64,000 bases of DNA from Leptolinea sp. UBA5203 (GCA_002412765.1 DHVR01000072.1:1-64000), one strand, 5' to 3'; positions 35,503 through 45,461 are shown, numbered from the stretch's first letter. The notes: a model not told the origin generated them from the sequence alone. Translations and numbers: made by a program.

Positions 35503-35531
35503 TTGACTTCTCCTTCAAAGATAGGTATCAT
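35503..35531 (+). promoter_or_regulatory. groESL promoter
   Basis: TTGACT, 17-base spacer, TATCAT, immediately upstream of a CIRCE operator. Confidence 0.75.
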
Positions 35532-35540
35532 TTTGACGGA

Positions 35541-35567
35541 TTAGCACTCACATGCTTTGAGTGCTAA
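35541..35567. promoter_or_regulatory. CIRCE element (HrcA operator)
   Basis: A perfect consensus inverted repeat TTAGCACTC-N9-GAGTGCTAA between the promoter and groES, the standard site for the heat-shock repressor HrcA. It predicts heat induction of groESL. hrcA is not in the window. Confidence 0.97.
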
Positions 35568-35606
35568 TAATCACAAAAAGCTCAAAATTTGATACTGGAG
35601 GCAGTT

Positions 35607-35900
35607 ATGGCATTCAATCTTAAACCATTAGGGAACCGTGTTGTCGTTGAACCCCTGGAACAGGAAGAAGTTACAGCGTCAGGCATCGTTATCCCCGAGA
35701 CCGCAAAAGAAAAACCCCAGAAGGGTACTGTATTAGCAATTGGTCCTGGTGACCGGGATGACAAAGGCAATCGTATCGCCATGGACGTGGCAGTTAACGA
35801 CACCATTCTGTTCGCTAAATATGGCGGAACTGAAATCAAAATCGATGGGAAGAAATATCTCATCCTGCGCGAAAGCGACATTCTCGCGATTGTAAAATAA
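35607..35900 (+). CDS. groES: co-chaperonin GroES
   Basis: A 97-residue GroES: NLKPLGNRVVVEPLEQEE start, the mobile-loop segment TASGIVIPETAKEKPQ, GTVLAIGPG, and the C-terminal YLILRESDILAIV. It caps GroEL. The ATG at 35607 after GGAGG is chosen over an in-frame upstream codon. It is 26 bases ahead of groEL in a CIRCE-controlled operon. Confidence 0.98.
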   Translation: MAFNLKPLGNRVVVEPLEQEEVTASGIVIPETAKEKPQKGTVLAIGPGDRDDKGNRIAMDVAVNDTILFAKYGGTEIKIDGKKYLILRESDILAIVK

Positions 35901-35926
35901 TTACCATTTAGAAAGGGAGTTTACCT

Positions 35927-37564
35927 ATGGCAGCAAAACAACTATTGTTCGGTGAAGATGCCCGCCGAAGTTTGAAGAAAGGTATCGATATTGTCGCCAA
36001 CGCAGTCGCAACTACTTTAGGCCCCAAAGGCCGTAACGTAGCCATCGATCGCAAATTTGGCTCACCTACCATTACTCACGACGGTGTGACTGTAGCAAAA
36101 GAAATTGAATTGGAAGATCCCTTTGAAAACATGGGTGCCCAATTATTGAAAGAAGCCGCTACCAAAACCAACGACATCGCCGGTGATGGTACCACTACCT
36201 CCACCGTTTTGGCTCACGCTATTGTCAGCGAAGGCTTAAAAACCCTGGCTGCCGGCGCCAACCCCATGCTGCTCAAACGCGGCATTGAAGCCTCCGCCAA
36301 AGCCATTGCCGATCACATCAAGGGTCAGGCCATTGAATTGACCACCAAAGATGATATCGCCAATGTCGCCAGCATTTCTGCCCAGGACCGCACCATTGGT
36401 AACCTGATCGCCGACGTGATGGACAAAGTGGGTAAAGACGGCGTTATCACTGTCGAAGAATCCAAAGGCTTGGAATTCGAACAGGAATACGTTGAAGGTA
36501 TGCAGTTCGACCGTGGTTACATCTCCGCTTATTTCGTTACCGACCCCGAGCACATGGAAGCCGTCGTCAGCGAACCCAACATCCTGATCTACGACAAGAA
36601 AATTTCCGCTGCAGCAGATATCGTCCCCATTCTCGAGAAATTGGTCCAGGTTGGCAAACGTGACCTGGTTATCATTGCCGAAGATATTGATGGCGAAGCC
36701 CTGGCTACCCTGGTTTTGAACAAATTACGCGGTATGGTTAATGTATTAGGCGTCAAAGCCCCCGGTTTTGGGGATCGCCGAAAAGCCATGCTGCAGGATA
36801 TCGCCACCCTCACCGGTGCATCCGTTATCTCTGAAGAAACCGGCCGCAAGTTGGAATCCATTACCATCGCTGACCTCGGTCAGGCAGAGAAAGTTGTCAC
36901 CGATAAAGAAAACACCACCATCATCGGCGGTAAAGGCGACGAACTGGCTATCAAAGGCCGCATCGAACAGATTCGCATCGAGATCGACAAAAGCACCAGC
37001 GATTATGACCGCGAAAAACTTCAGGAACGACTTGCCAAGCTGACCGGTGGTGTTGCCATCATCCGTGTGGGTGCTGCAACCGAGACTGAGCTGAAAGAAA
37101 AGAAACATCGCGTGGAAGATGCTTTGTCTGCTACTCGCGCAGCCGTTGAAGAAGGTATCGTCCCAGGAGGCGGTGTGGCTTTGATTAATGCCATCCCTGC
37201 TCTGGACAACATCAAGATGGATACCGATGACGAACAGATTGGTGTCAACATTGTTCGTAAAGCATTGGAAGTTCCTATGCGCAAGATTTCTGAAAATGCT
37301 GGCAAAGACGGCGCTGTCATCATCGACAACGTTCGCCAACGACAGCTCAAAGAAAAAACCACCCGCATCGGTTACGATGTACTCACTGACACCTATGTTG
37401 ACATGGTCAAAGCTGGCGTCATTGATCCCGCCAAGGTCACCCGCGGCGCCATGGAAAATGCAGCCTCCATCGCAGCCATGATCCTCACCACGGAAGCTCT
37501 GGTGACCGATGTTCCCCAGCCAGAAGCCCCTGCTGGCGGCGGACAACCCCAGATGCCTTACTAG
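35927..37564 (+). CDS. groEL: chaperonin GroEL
   Basis: The 545-residue chaperonin. Motifs: TLGPKGRNVAID, GDGTTTSTVLA (ATP site), GPKGRNV..DGVTVAKEIELEDPFENMGAQLL, apical domain in the middle, and VEEGIVPGGGVALINA near 404. The tail is short: GGGQPQMPY instead of the long GGM repeat of E. coli GroEL. AAAGGGAG precedes the ATG. Large open frames on the opposite strand are shadows of its strong codon bias. Confidence 0.98.
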   Translation: MAAKQLLFGEDARRSLKKGIDIVANAVATTLGPKGRNVAIDRKFGSPTITHDGVTVAKEIELEDPFENMGAQLLKEAATKTNDIAGDGTTTSTVLAHAIVSEGLKTLAAGANPMLLKRGIEASAKAIADHIKGQAIELTTKDDIANVASISAQDRTIGNLIADVMDKVGKDGVITVEESKGLEFEQEYVEGMQFDRGYISAYFVTDPEHMEAVVSEPNILIYDKKISAAADIVPILEKLVQVGKRDLVIIAEDIDGEALATLVLNKLRGMVNVLGVKAPGFGDRRKAMLQDIATLTGASVISEETGRKLESITIADLGQAEKVVTDKENTTIIGGKGDELAIKGRIEQIRIEIDKSTSDYDREKLQERLAKLTGGVAIIRVGAATETELKEKKHRVEDALSATRAAVEEGIVPGGGVALINAIPALDNIKMDTDDEQIGVNIVRKALEVPMRKISENAGKDGAVIIDNVRQRQLKEKTTRIGYDVLTDTYVDMVKAGVIDPAKVTRGAMENAASIAAMILTTEALVTDVPQPEAPAGGGQPQMPY

Positions 37565-37583
37565 GCAAACCAAGCCTCAAACG

Positions 37584-37613
37584 AACCTCCCGTCAAAAAC
37601 GGGAGGTTTTTTT
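37584..37613 (+). terminator. groESL terminator
   Basis: A stem AACCTCCCGT / ACGGGAGGTT with a 5-base loop and a run of seven T, 20 bases after groEL. Confidence 0.9.
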
Positions 37614-37632
37614 ATGGTAAAATTGTGCCACT

Positions 37633-37671
37633 TCTTGATTGTCTTGACAACCAGGTGCTGAATCATCAAGA
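37633..37671 (+). other. structured leader before metA
   Basis: The 85-base gap before metA contains TCTTGAT...ATCAAGA arms (7 bp) enclosing a small TTGT/ACAA hairpin and GGTGCTGAATC. Methionine genes are often behind SAM-sensing riboswitches, but no known class is recognised and the element is short. It may only be a chance fold. Confidence 0.25.
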
Positions 37672-37700
37672 GGACTTTCTTTGAAATAAGGTACATCACC

Positions 37701-38618
37701 ATGCCAGTAAAAATAGCTGAAGATCTTCCCGCCAAAGGAATTCTGGAAAGCGAAAATATCTTTGTGATGGGTGAGGAACGGGCAAGCCACCAGGATATTC
37801 GCCCCTTAAAAATTGCCATCCTCAACATCATGCCCACCAAAATCTCCACAGAAACCCAATTGCTGCGCTTGATCGGCAACAGCCCCTTACAAGTGGACGT
37901 CACTTTGATGCGCACTATCTCGCATGATTCCAAAAACACCTCCAAGGACCATCTGGAATCGTTTTACACCACCTTCGATGCGATCAAGAACCGCCGTTTT
38001 GACGGGATGATCATCACCGGCGCGCCGGTTGAATTACTTCCTTTTGAAGAAGTGGATTACTGGAACGAATTAACCGAGATCATGAATTGGGCCAGAAAAA
38101 ATGTCTTCTCCACCTTCCATATTTGCTGGGGAGCACAGGCTGGTTTGTATCATTTCTACAAAGTCCCCAAGTATCCCCTGCCCGAAAAGATGTTTGGCGT
38201 CTATGCCCATACCATCAATCAACAGCACGTGAAATTACTGCGCGGTTTCGATGATATTGTCTACGCTCCCCACTCCCGCCATACCGAAGTCCGCCGCGAA
38301 GATATTGAAACCCATCCCGAGCTGGATATTCTGGTTGAGTCGGAAGAAGCCGGGGTGTATATCGTAGCCTCCAAGGACGGCCGTCAGATTTTTGTCACCG
38401 GCCACTCGGAATATGACCCCATGACCCTCAAGAGCGAATATGACCGCGATGTGGACAAGGGCATGGATATCAAAATTCCGATGAACTACTACCCCCAGAA
38501 TGACCCGACACGGCTGCCCTTTGTCTCCTGGCGCGCCCATGCCAACTTGTTATTCTCCAACTGGCTTAACTATTATGTCTACCAGGAAACACCCTTCGAT
38601 TTGAATGAGTTAAAATAA
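37701..38618 (+). CDS. metA: homoserine O-acyltransferase MetA
   Basis: A 305-residue class-I-glutaminase-fold enzyme that acylates homoserine, the first committed step of methionine synthesis. Seen: LNIMPTKISTETQLLRL, TGAPVE, the nucleophile C142 in FHICWGAQAG, the HSRHTEVRRED region and the GHSEYD histidine/glutamate pair. Whether acetyl- or succinyl-CoA is used is not certain from the motifs; most non-enterobacterial MetA proteins use acetyl-CoA. The product would feed the PLP enzyme of the salvage cluster if that is an O-acetylhomoserine sulfhydrylase. Monocistronic between two terminators. Confidence 0.95.
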   Translation: MPVKIAEDLPAKGILESENIFVMGEERASHQDIRPLKIAILNIMPTKISTETQLLRLIGNSPLQVDVTLMRTISHDSKNTSKDHLESFYTTFDAIKNRRFDGMIITGAPVELLPFEEVDYWNELTEIMNWARKNVFSTFHICWGAQAGLYHFYKVPKYPLPEKMFGVYAHTINQQHVKLLRGFDDIVYAPHSRHTEVRREDIETHPELDILVESEEAGVYIVASKDGRQIFVTGHSEYDPMTLKSEYDRDVDKGMDIKIPMNYYPQNDPTRLPFVSWRAHANLLFSNWLNYYVYQETPFDLNELK

Positions 38619-38634
38619 TTAAACAGTGGATGCC

Positions 38635-38664
38635 AACCTCCCTGCATCATCGGGAGGTTTTTTC
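38635..38664 (+). terminator. metA terminator
   Basis: AACCTCCC / GGGAGGTT stem with a 9-base loop and T6 tail. Confidence 0.85.
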
Positions 38665-38685
38665 TTCAGAGGAGCATAATACCCC

Positions 38686-39879
38686 ATGGCCGAAAAAGAT
38701 TTTGGTTTTCAGAAAATTCAATTACAAAAAGACCTGGTTAAAAATATCAAACGCGGCCATAGTTGGGTGTATGGCAATGCGCTGCGTTCGGTACCGGATG
38801 TAAAACCAGGCACAGCGGCCATTCTCCTGGATAACCGCGGCGGCCACCCGCTGGCTGTCGGCTTTCTCGACCCAAAGCACCCCATTTCCTTCCGCATTTG
38901 CAGCACGCAGATCAGCGACATCACCAAAGAAGCCTGGCTGGTGGATCGCCTGCAATTGGCAGCCGACCTGCGCAGCCAGACCCTGCCCCCTGTCACCAAT
39001 GCCTTCCGTCTGATCAACGGCGAAGGGGACAGTTTACCCGGCTTGATTTGTGATATTTACCAGGATTTTGCCGTGATCCAATTTGACAGCCAGGGCTGCA
39101 TGGATTTTTATGCCGTGGATGTGATTGTGCGCTGGCTGCAGGATGTTTTTCAGATCAAAACCGTCATCAATCGTTCACGGTTCCTGACAAAACCGAAAAT
39201 CCATCTGGGCAAAGCGCCTGTCGAGCCGGTCCATTTCACCGAGTTCGGCAACCTCTTTACCGCCGATCTGATCTCAGGGCAGAAGACCGGATTTTTTCTC
39301 GATCAGCGGGAGAACCGGCGCTTGATTCAATTTGTCTCCGCCGGAAAAACCGTCTTGAATGTGTTTGGTTACACCGGTGGATTTTCCGTTTATGCGGGCA
39401 TGGGCGGCGCCAGCGAAGTGACCACGGTGGATATTGCCAAACCCGCCGTTGAGGCGGCCCAGGTGCATTGGGAGATGAACTATCTCCTGCCGGAAGCCCA
39501 TCAAGCGGTGGCCTGCGATGCCTACCAGTTTTTGGATACAGCCATCAGCCAACAAAAACGCTGGGACCTGGTCATCCTGGACCCTCCCTCCTTTGCCCAT
39601 TCCGAAGAAGGTGTACCCAAAGCCATGGCGGCCTATCAAAGCCTGATTCAAAAAGGGGCATCGGTGACCAATCATCAAGGGTTTCTGGCTGTGGCTTCCT
39701 GTTCCAGTCACATTACCCGGGAAATGTTCATGGAATGCTGCGAAGAGGGCGTTTCCAAATCACGCCGTAAAGCCACTTTTTTGCGAATGAACTCTCAGCC
39801 TTCAGATCATCCAGCCCCCCTGGTGATGACGGAACTGCAATATTTGAAATTTGTTTTGTTGAAAATTGTTGAAGAATAG
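38686..39879 (+). CDS. 23S rRNA cytosine-5 methyltransferase, RlmI-like
   Basis: A 397-residue SAM-dependent methyltransferase: N-terminal PUA-type RNA-binding domain (residues 5-80, GHSWVYGNAL...), a connector, then a Rossmann methyltransferase domain with FGYTGGFSVYAG (motif I, near 226), TTVDIAKPAV, and the catalytic motif LDPPSFAHSEE near 303. CSSHI near 345 holds a further conserved Cys. The family methylates C1962 in E. coli 23S rRNA. GAGGAG precedes the start. It is convergent with the next gene, one base apart. Confidence 0.87.
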   Translation: MAEKDFGFQKIQLQKDLVKNIKRGHSWVYGNALRSVPDVKPGTAAILLDNRGGHPLAVGFLDPKHPISFRICSTQISDITKEAWLVDRLQLAADLRSQTLPPVTNAFRLINGEGDSLPGLICDIYQDFAVIQFDSQGCMDFYAVDVIVRWLQDVFQIKTVINRSRFLTKPKIHLGKAPVEPVHFTEFGNLFTADLISGQKTGFFLDQRENRRLIQFVSAGKTVLNVFGYTGGFSVYAGMGGASEVTTVDIAKPAVEAAQVHWEMNYLLPEAHQAVACDAYQFLDTAISQQKRWDLVILDPPSFAHSEEGVPKAMAAYQSLIQKGASVTNHQGFLAVASCSSHITREMFMECCEEGVSKSRRKATFLRMNSQPSDHPAPLVMTELQYLKFVLLKIVEE

Positions 39880-39880
39880 A

Positions 39881-41170
39881 CTAAATCCCCAGGAATTCAC
39901 TGATCCAACTTTTCCTTGCGGATTTAGGCAGCCCGGCATAAACACAGCCGGTTTGACCGTTTATGGCCACTTTGTATCCCCTTTCATCCACTTCATATTC
40001 CCCCAGCCAAACCGGCAGCAAAACCAACCGGAAGGCATCAATGTACATTTTGGTGGAATCCAAATGGAGATTCCGTGTCTCCTGCGCCTCGTTGCGTTCA
40101 ATCTCCCCGCGCGCTAATGAAAGAATTTCCTGCCTCACTCGCAGCGAAGCATCCGCCAATGGGATCTGAAAAATCTCCGCCGGCCAATCCACGGCATAGG
40201 ATTCATCAAACGGAACCAGCGAGCGCAAATCAAAGGCCTTTAATGCCGCATGCAGCACGGGGGATACCCGGATCGTCGCCAGCATCAGGTAATCATCATA
40301 GAAGATGGTCTTCTCACCTGTTTTTGTCTGAATGGTTCGCCCTTGTTGCTCAGAAGCTTCCCAGGGGATGACCCCCTGAACATCAAAAGTCCAGACCGGC
40401 ACATAAGTCCCAATCATGGGCTGCGTAATACTCACTTCCGCCAGATCCAGATGATTTTCCAGCCATTCGTTGAAAGACTGCATGGCTTGTTTTAAGGGAA
40501 TTTTAAAGGGGATAATCCCATTAGGGAGTATACAAGTTTCTTCTTTTTGTGTATCCAATACGTAGGGGGAATAGCAATAAGGGCAATTTTTACTGATCAG
40601 CCCCGGCGACATAAGGAAAGAAGCATTGCAACCCTGGCAATGAATCACGCTGGCGACAATGGGTTGGATATGTCCCTTTGCTGTGGCCAGATTGGCAATA
40701 AAATCATCTTGCGGAACATCGCCCAGAGATTTCGGCAGGGCGGTTTTCTGTGCGGTTACCACCTGACAATACTCACACACCAGGGATTGGGAAGACGGAT
40801 GAAAACTTAATCTGCCCCCGCAGCGGCTGCAGACAAACCGGGACGCTTTGGCATCGTGATCCGTCTCAGGAATTGGCTGAAAGGTATCCGGAGAGATAAT
40901 GTCTTTCTCTTGCAGAGTTCCATTCGCCACAGCCCATTTACGTCTGGCCCGCGGTTCGGATGCATCCAACATTAAAATTTCTTTTACATAGGATAAAGCT
41001 TTCTCGACATCCGGCTCAATTTCACTCATCCAGAAGTACGAGTCAATTTTTTCTTCTATGGGAGGATCCAACCGCAATAACCATTCAAAATAATGGTTGG
41101 CTTCAGCGACTTCACCTGCTTTAGCCGCGGCAACACCCCGGATATAAAGATCGCGTGTATGGGATTCCAT
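39881..41170 (-). CDS. zinc-ribbon protein of unknown function
   Basis: A 429-residue protein. The first 85 residues look like two or three TPR-like helices (AKAGEVAEANHYFEWLLRLDPP). Two CxxC...CxxC ribbons follow: CSRCGG...CEYC near 134-155 and CQGC...CPYC near 195-220. The C-terminal half is mixed alpha/beta with no membrane helix. Similar multi-ribbon proteins occur widely as hypothetical proteins beside membrane or protease genes. No function can be named. Confidence 0.75.
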   Translation of the reverse strand: MESHTRDLYIRGVAAAKAGEVAEANHYFEWLLRLDPPIEEKIDSYFWMSEIEPDVEKALSYVKEILMLDASEPRARRKWAVANGTLQEKDIISPDTFQPIPETDHDAKASRFVCSRCGGRLSFHPSSQSLVCEYCQVVTAQKTALPKSLGDVPQDDFIANLATAKGHIQPIVASVIHCQGCNASFLMSPGLISKNCPYCYSPYVLDTQKEETCILPNGIIPFKIPLKQAMQSFNEWLENHLDLAEVSITQPMIGTYVPVWTFDVQGVIPWEASEQQGRTIQTKTGEKTIFYDDYLMLATIRVSPVLHAALKAFDLRSLVPFDESYAVDWPAEIFQIPLADASLRVRQEILSLARGEIERNEAQETRNLHLDSTKMYIDAFRLVLLPVWLGEYEVDERGYKVAINGQTGCVYAGLPKSARKSWISEFLGI

Positions 41171-41362
41171 GGACTTCCACCTGGTTCAATGTCTATATTT
41201 TCGATTATAGTCTGATTATTGGGTTCCCATCTGTAAAACGGCAAGGTAATCTGTCACCTCTTTAACCGCCATTTGGATAAATAAATCTGATTTTCATCCA
41301 TACTTAATCCCAACAGAACAATTAAACCAATTTGATACAAGGTTTAACAGTATACTTTTGCG

Positions 41363-42097
41363 ATGGAATTTCTTCATTCCCCCTTCGCCATAGCCATTCT
41401 TGTGCTCTTTATTGGAGCGATGATCCGTGTTGTTTTCGGTTTTGGGGATGCCCTGCTGGGTATGCCCTTGATTTCTTTGCTTCTGGGCGTGAAAATCGCC
41501 ACACCGGTCATTGCAGCGTACGGCCTGGTGCTGGCGATCAGTATTCTGATACGCGAATGGAAATCCATCCGTTTTGACAGCACCTGGCGTTTGATCCTGG
41601 CTTCTCTGGTCGGCATACCGTTTGGCATTTACTATATTCAAACCGTACCGGAACATACCACAAAGATCGGCCTGGGCATTATTCTGATCCTGACCAGCTT
41701 GATCAACATCTTTTACCCCAAACACATGCCCACCACCCCGGAAAAGTCCGCGTATGGATTTGGATTCATCGCCGGAATTTTGGGCAGCGCCTACAACACC
41801 AATGGACCGCCCATCCTGCTCTATGGCCTGATGCGCAAATGGGAACCTTCCACCATGCGCGCCACCATGCAGAGCTATTTTCTGCCGACCAATTTATTCA
41901 TCATTTTCAGTCATGTCAGCAGCGGCATGTGGACGCCACCGGTATTCCAGTTGTTTTGGATGGCCTTTCCAGCCGTTGTGGTGGCATTCTTTATCGGTTC
42001 CAAAATTTCCAAACACATCACCCCGGACAAATTCAAAAATGCGCTTTATGTCCTGGTTTTAGTCATGGGGTTGATTATGATTGGAACCAGTTTGTAA
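41363..42097 (+). CDS. TauE/SafE family permease
   Basis: A 244-residue membrane protein with about eight helices and the family's pair of repeats: GAMIRVVFGFGDALLGMPLISLLLG near 14-38 and GFIAGILGSAYNTNGPPILLYG near 131-152. TauE/SafE proteins export sulfite, sulfonates or other small anions. No sulfur genes flank it directly, so substrate is open. The opposite-strand frames are shadows. Confidence 0.88.
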   Translation: MEFLHSPFAIAILVLFIGAMIRVVFGFGDALLGMPLISLLLGVKIATPVIAAYGLVLAISILIREWKSIRFDSTWRLILASLVGIPFGIYYIQTVPEHTTKIGLGIILILTSLINIFYPKHMPTTPEKSAYGFGFIAGILGSAYNTNGPPILLYGLMRKWEPSTMRATMQSYFLPTNLFIIFSHVSSGMWTPPVFQLFWMAFPAVVVAFFIGSKISKHITPDKFKNALYVLVLVMGLIMIGTSL

Positions 42098-42119
42098 AAA
42101 TAAATCAAAGCATCCGAGA

Positions 42120-42470
42120 TAAATTATCCAATTTGATTTTGTAGGGCGGGATTTTTTACCCTGAAGGGCACAAGTCCCGCCGCTTTTAGCGTTGGATGAA
42201 ATTCCCATAATGAATTGATTTCCAAATCAACATCCGGCAGGGTCTACCGACCACTGCCCTACAGCTAGGAATTTTTGGTAGGTCGTGGTTGAGGCGTTGA
42301 GACCCATATCGATATAACAATCCTCTCGCCGAAACCCGACATTCCCAACAGGACATTCCATTTGATTCAAGTGAATTCAGGTATTTCCTGATGGGTACAG
42401 GAGTTTACTGTTAGGTTTCGCCGGGGTTGATTATCAAGCTGGCATGTGCAATGATCACCCAGCTCAACCT
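42120..42470. repeat. intergenic palindromic repeat region
   Basis: The 535-base gap between the permease and the kinase start holds no plausible gene. It contains a GGCGGGA/TCCCGCC hairpin (42145-42181), with GTAGGGCGGGA at its edge, and further GTAGG, GAAACCCGAC and GGTTTCGCCG segments in opposite directions. Such GTAGG/CCCGAC pieces look like decayed interspersed repeat units. Confidence 0.4.
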
Positions 42471-42632
42471 CAACCTACGCCGATGCCGATTAATTCATAC
42501 CATAGAGATCCCACAAAATATTTATTAACCATTCGTTTATCCAATCTTATCAATTCCTTGGTACTCTCCTGTTTCTTTTCCACTAATTTCCTGTTAAGAT
42601 TAAGCAGGATTGTTTTATCGAGGAGAGGCTGT

Positions 42633-44678
42633 ATGAATTTGGAACCAGAAACCATTTTAAAGAATCGTTACCGGATTATCCGCTTGTTAGGCAAAGGTGG
42701 GATGGGGTCCGTCTTTCTGGCCTTTGATCAGAACCTGGAAATGGAAGTGGCGATTAAAACCAACCACAATCCAAATCCGGAAAGCACCACGCAATTCCTT
42801 CAAGAAGCTAGATTACTGGCCGCTTTACATCACCCCAATCTACCCCGTGTTATTGATCACTTTATTCTGGAAGGTGACGAATTCCTGGTGATGGATTACA
42901 TCAAAGGCCAGGATTTACAGGAAACCCTCGATCAAAATAAAATTTTTCCCCTGGATGTGGTTTTATCCTATGCCAAACAGTTAGGAGATGCAGTTCATTT
43001 TCTCCATCGGCAAAATCCACCCATCATTCACCGCGACATTAAACCCGGCAACATTAAAGTGGACGCAAAAGGCACCTGCATCCTGGTGGATTTCGGCATC
43101 GCCAAAACCGGTAGTGCCGCACAAGCCACTTCCGCTGGCGCCAAGGGCTACACCCCCGGATACGCCCCGCCGGAGCAATACGGCAACACGCGTACCGGCC
43201 CCTTCTCCGACCAGTATTCCCTTGCCGCCACTTTATTCCATATGCTCACCGGCCAACGCCCCGCGGACAGCGTTCAACGCGCTCTGGGTAAAGCAGTGCT
43301 AACCCCGATGAAGCTTTTGCTGCCCTCCATTCCGGATACCATGCCGGCTGTTTTTGAACGTGCCCTCTCCATTCGTTCGGAAGAACGCTATGCCAGTGTG
43401 GATGAATTTGTCCGCTGCCTGATAGACCCATCCTATCAACCTGAAGTTAACAAGGTAGAAACCGGTCAAACCGTGCGCATCCAACCGAAAGCCACGACAA
43501 AATGGCTAATTCCCTCTCTAGGCGGCCTGTTCCTGGTTGGATTGATTATCGCAGGGATTCTTGTGCTTCCCAGACTGCTCTCCCCTAAAGACAAATCAGT
43601 CGCATTATCTATTCCCATCACACAGACTATGGAACCCGAAAATCAGGCTGCATCCACGGATACCCCGCAGCCTGCCGCCGCGGCAGTTCTGCCCAGCGAT
43701 ACGCCTCAGCCCACCGCCACGGAAAGCCCAACCCTCAGCCCCACACCGGCAATGGAACGCATTGGCGGTGGCGGCAGAATCGCCTTCATCAGCAATCGAT
43801 CCGAGGATGGACTGGATCAGATCTGGACGATGAATGTGTTTATGGATATCAATGGGGCCTTTGTAACCGATGAACCGCAACAATTGACCTTTGACCCCTT
43901 CCAAAAATCCCAACCCGCCTGGTCACCGGACGGTACTAAATTAATCTACTCGGCTGAAGGACCAGCAGGTTCTGGCAGCGAAGGTAAAGAGATTTGGATT
44001 GTGGATCTAAACCAACCGGATGTTCCCGCCAAGAATATGACCTATCTAAAAGGCGACGACTTTGATCCAATCTATTCTCCAGACGGAAAATACATCGCCT
44101 TTGTTAACAAAGGCCGGTATAATGATGTCAGGCAGATTTACTTTATGCTGGCCGACGGCAGGGATGCCCGCCGATTGAGTTTGGAGTTTGACGAATACTC
44201 CCCTATGTGGTCACCGGATATGAAGCTACTGGTTAATGTAATTCAGGTTGGAGGGCATCAATATTTATTCAAACATCAGTGGGTCGGGGATATCTTACCA
44301 ACCCCGTTTCCAACCCCCAGACCTTATGATCAGACCACCATCTTCGGGCAATTGGGTGAGGTTGCCGACCCGGCCTGGTCAAAAGATGGTCAATTTATCG
44401 CTTATGCCAGAATCAATGGAAAACAGTATCAAATTTATTCAGCTGACAGCAAAACCTTTGGAGCCAAGAAGACGCTCCTAACCAGTGAAACCGTTTATAA
44501 CCGCTGGCCAGCCTGGTCACCCGATGGCCAATGGATCATTTACACCACAAAAGAACAGGATAGTGATCAGGAGGAGCTTTATATCATGACCTCCACCGGA
44601 TTGTTAAAATCGAATATCTCCATGAATCCTGCCAACGATCGGCAGCCTGCATGGCAGCCAATTTTAGTAGAAGAATGA
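42633..44678 (+). CDS. Ser/Thr protein kinase with TolB-like beta-propeller sensor
   Basis: A 681-residue Hanks-type receptor kinase. Kinase domain residues 13-270: glycine loop GKGGMGSV, ATP lysine K42 (VAIK), HRDIKPGN catalytic loop, DFGIA, APPEQ. A membrane helix lies at about 290-313, then a Thr/Pro linker, then a PD40/WD40-like propeller (repeated AWSPDG, YSPDGKYIAF, MWSPDM, AWSKDG). The propeller is outside the cell and probably the sensor; PASTA repeats are absent. The start at 42633 with AGGAGAGG is preferred to an extended frame. The HAD gene follows after 6 bases. Confidence 0.9.
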   Translation: MNLEPETILKNRYRIIRLLGKGGMGSVFLAFDQNLEMEVAIKTNHNPNPESTTQFLQEARLLAALHHPNLPRVIDHFILEGDEFLVMDYIKGQDLQETLDQNKIFPLDVVLSYAKQLGDAVHFLHRQNPPIIHRDIKPGNIKVDAKGTCILVDFGIAKTGSAAQATSAGAKGYTPGYAPPEQYGNTRTGPFSDQYSLAATLFHMLTGQRPADSVQRALGKAVLTPMKLLLPSIPDTMPAVFERALSIRSEERYASVDEFVRCLIDPSYQPEVNKVETGQTVRIQPKATTKWLIPSLGGLFLVGLIIAGILVLPRLLSPKDKSVALSIPITQTMEPENQAASTDTPQPAAAAVLPSDTPQPTATESPTLSPTPAMERIGGGGRIAFISNRSEDGLDQIWTMNVFMDINGAFVTDEPQQLTFDPFQKSQPAWSPDGTKLIYSAEGPAGSGSEGKEIWIVDLNQPDVPAKNMTYLKGDDFDPIYSPDGKYIAFVNKGRYNDVRQIYFMLADGRDARRLSLEFDEYSPMWSPDMKLLVNVIQVGGHQYLFKHQWVGDILPTPFPTPRPYDQTTIFGQLGEVADPAWSKDGQFIAYARINGKQYQIYSADSKTFGAKKTLLTSETVYNRWPAWSPDGQWIIYTTKEQDSDQEELYIMTSTGLLKSNISMNPANDRQPAWQPILVEE

Positions 44679-44684
44679 GGTAGT

Positions 44685-45461
44685 ATGAAAGAAATTTGGA
44701 AAAAGAATTTTTTAATCGATATGGACGGCGTATTAATCCAGGGAAAAAGGCTCATCCCTGGCGCGGATTTGTTTATCCAAACCTTGAAAGAAAAAAAGAT
44801 TCCCTTTCTGGTTTTAACCAATAATTCCCTTTATACCCAAAAGGATTTATCCTACCGCTTATCCACTTTTGGGCTGGATATTCCATCTGAACAAATCTTT
44901 ACTTCCGCCATGGCCACGGCAAATTTCATCCAATCCCAGGTACCGGACGGCACAGCCTTCGTCATCGGTGAGAGCGGCCTGACCGAAGCCATTCATCAAG
45001 TCGGTTATGTGGTCACGGATACCAATCCGGATTATGTGGTTCTGGGCGAGACTTTTACTTATCACTATGAGCATATTACCAAAGGGATTCGCTTGATTAT
45101 GGAAGGCGCCTTGTTCATCGGCACCAACCCCGATACAACCGGACCCACCGATAAAGGCATCTCCCCTGCCACAGGCGCCATGGCAGCTTTGATGCAATCC
45201 GCCAGCGGGAAAGCCCCTTTCTTTGTCGGGAAACCCAATCCCTTCATGATGCGCTCCGCTCTGAATTACCTGGGCGTACATTCGGAAGAAACCATCATGA
45301 TGGGCGACCGCATGGATACGGATATCATCGCGGGAACGGAAAGCGGCATGGATACCATTCTGGTACTAAGCGGTGTCACCAGCCAGGAAAGTATCGAAAC
45401 CTACCCTTATCGCCCCAAATATGTAGTTCCCTCAGTAGCAGAGCTGTTGAATTTTTTGTAG
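44685..45461 (+). CDS. HAD-IIA family sugar phosphatase (NagD-like)
   Basis: A 258-residue haloacid dehalogenase-type phosphatase with a type IIA cap: DMDGVLIQGKRLIPGA (motif I, D at about 10 and 12), VLTNNS (motif II), GKPNPFM lysine (motif III), and MGDRMDTDI (motif IV). NagD-like enzymes remove phosphate from UMP, sugar phosphates or pNPP-like substrates. It is 6 bases after the kinase and probably co-transcribed. The Shine-Dalgarno is GAGG. Confidence 0.88.
   Translation: MKEIWKKNFLIDMDGVLIQGKRLIPGADLFIQTLKEKKIPFLVLTNNSLYTQKDLSYRLSTFGLDIPSEQIFTSAMATANFIQSQVPDGTAFVIGESGLTEAIHQVGYVVTDTNPDYVVLGETFTYHYEHITKGIRLIMEGALFIGTNPDTTGPTDKGISPATGAMAALMQSASGKAPFFVGKPNPFMMRSALNYLGVHSEETIMMGDRMDTDIIAGTESGMDTILVLSGVTSQESIETYPYRPKYVVPSVAELLNFL

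Noticed and set aside
36236..37573. Long open frames opposite and inside groEL (up to 275 codons)
   Set aside because: They mirror the strongly biased groEL codons, have no ribosome sites and show low-complexity shadow composition.
37621..37700. SAM riboswitch before metA
   Set aside because: An ATCAAGAG string is present, but no known SAM class core is recognised and too few bases remain for one before the start codon.
42444..42632. N-terminal extension of the kinase
   Set aside because: The extra 63 codons are not kinase-like and AGGAGAGG places the start at 42633.
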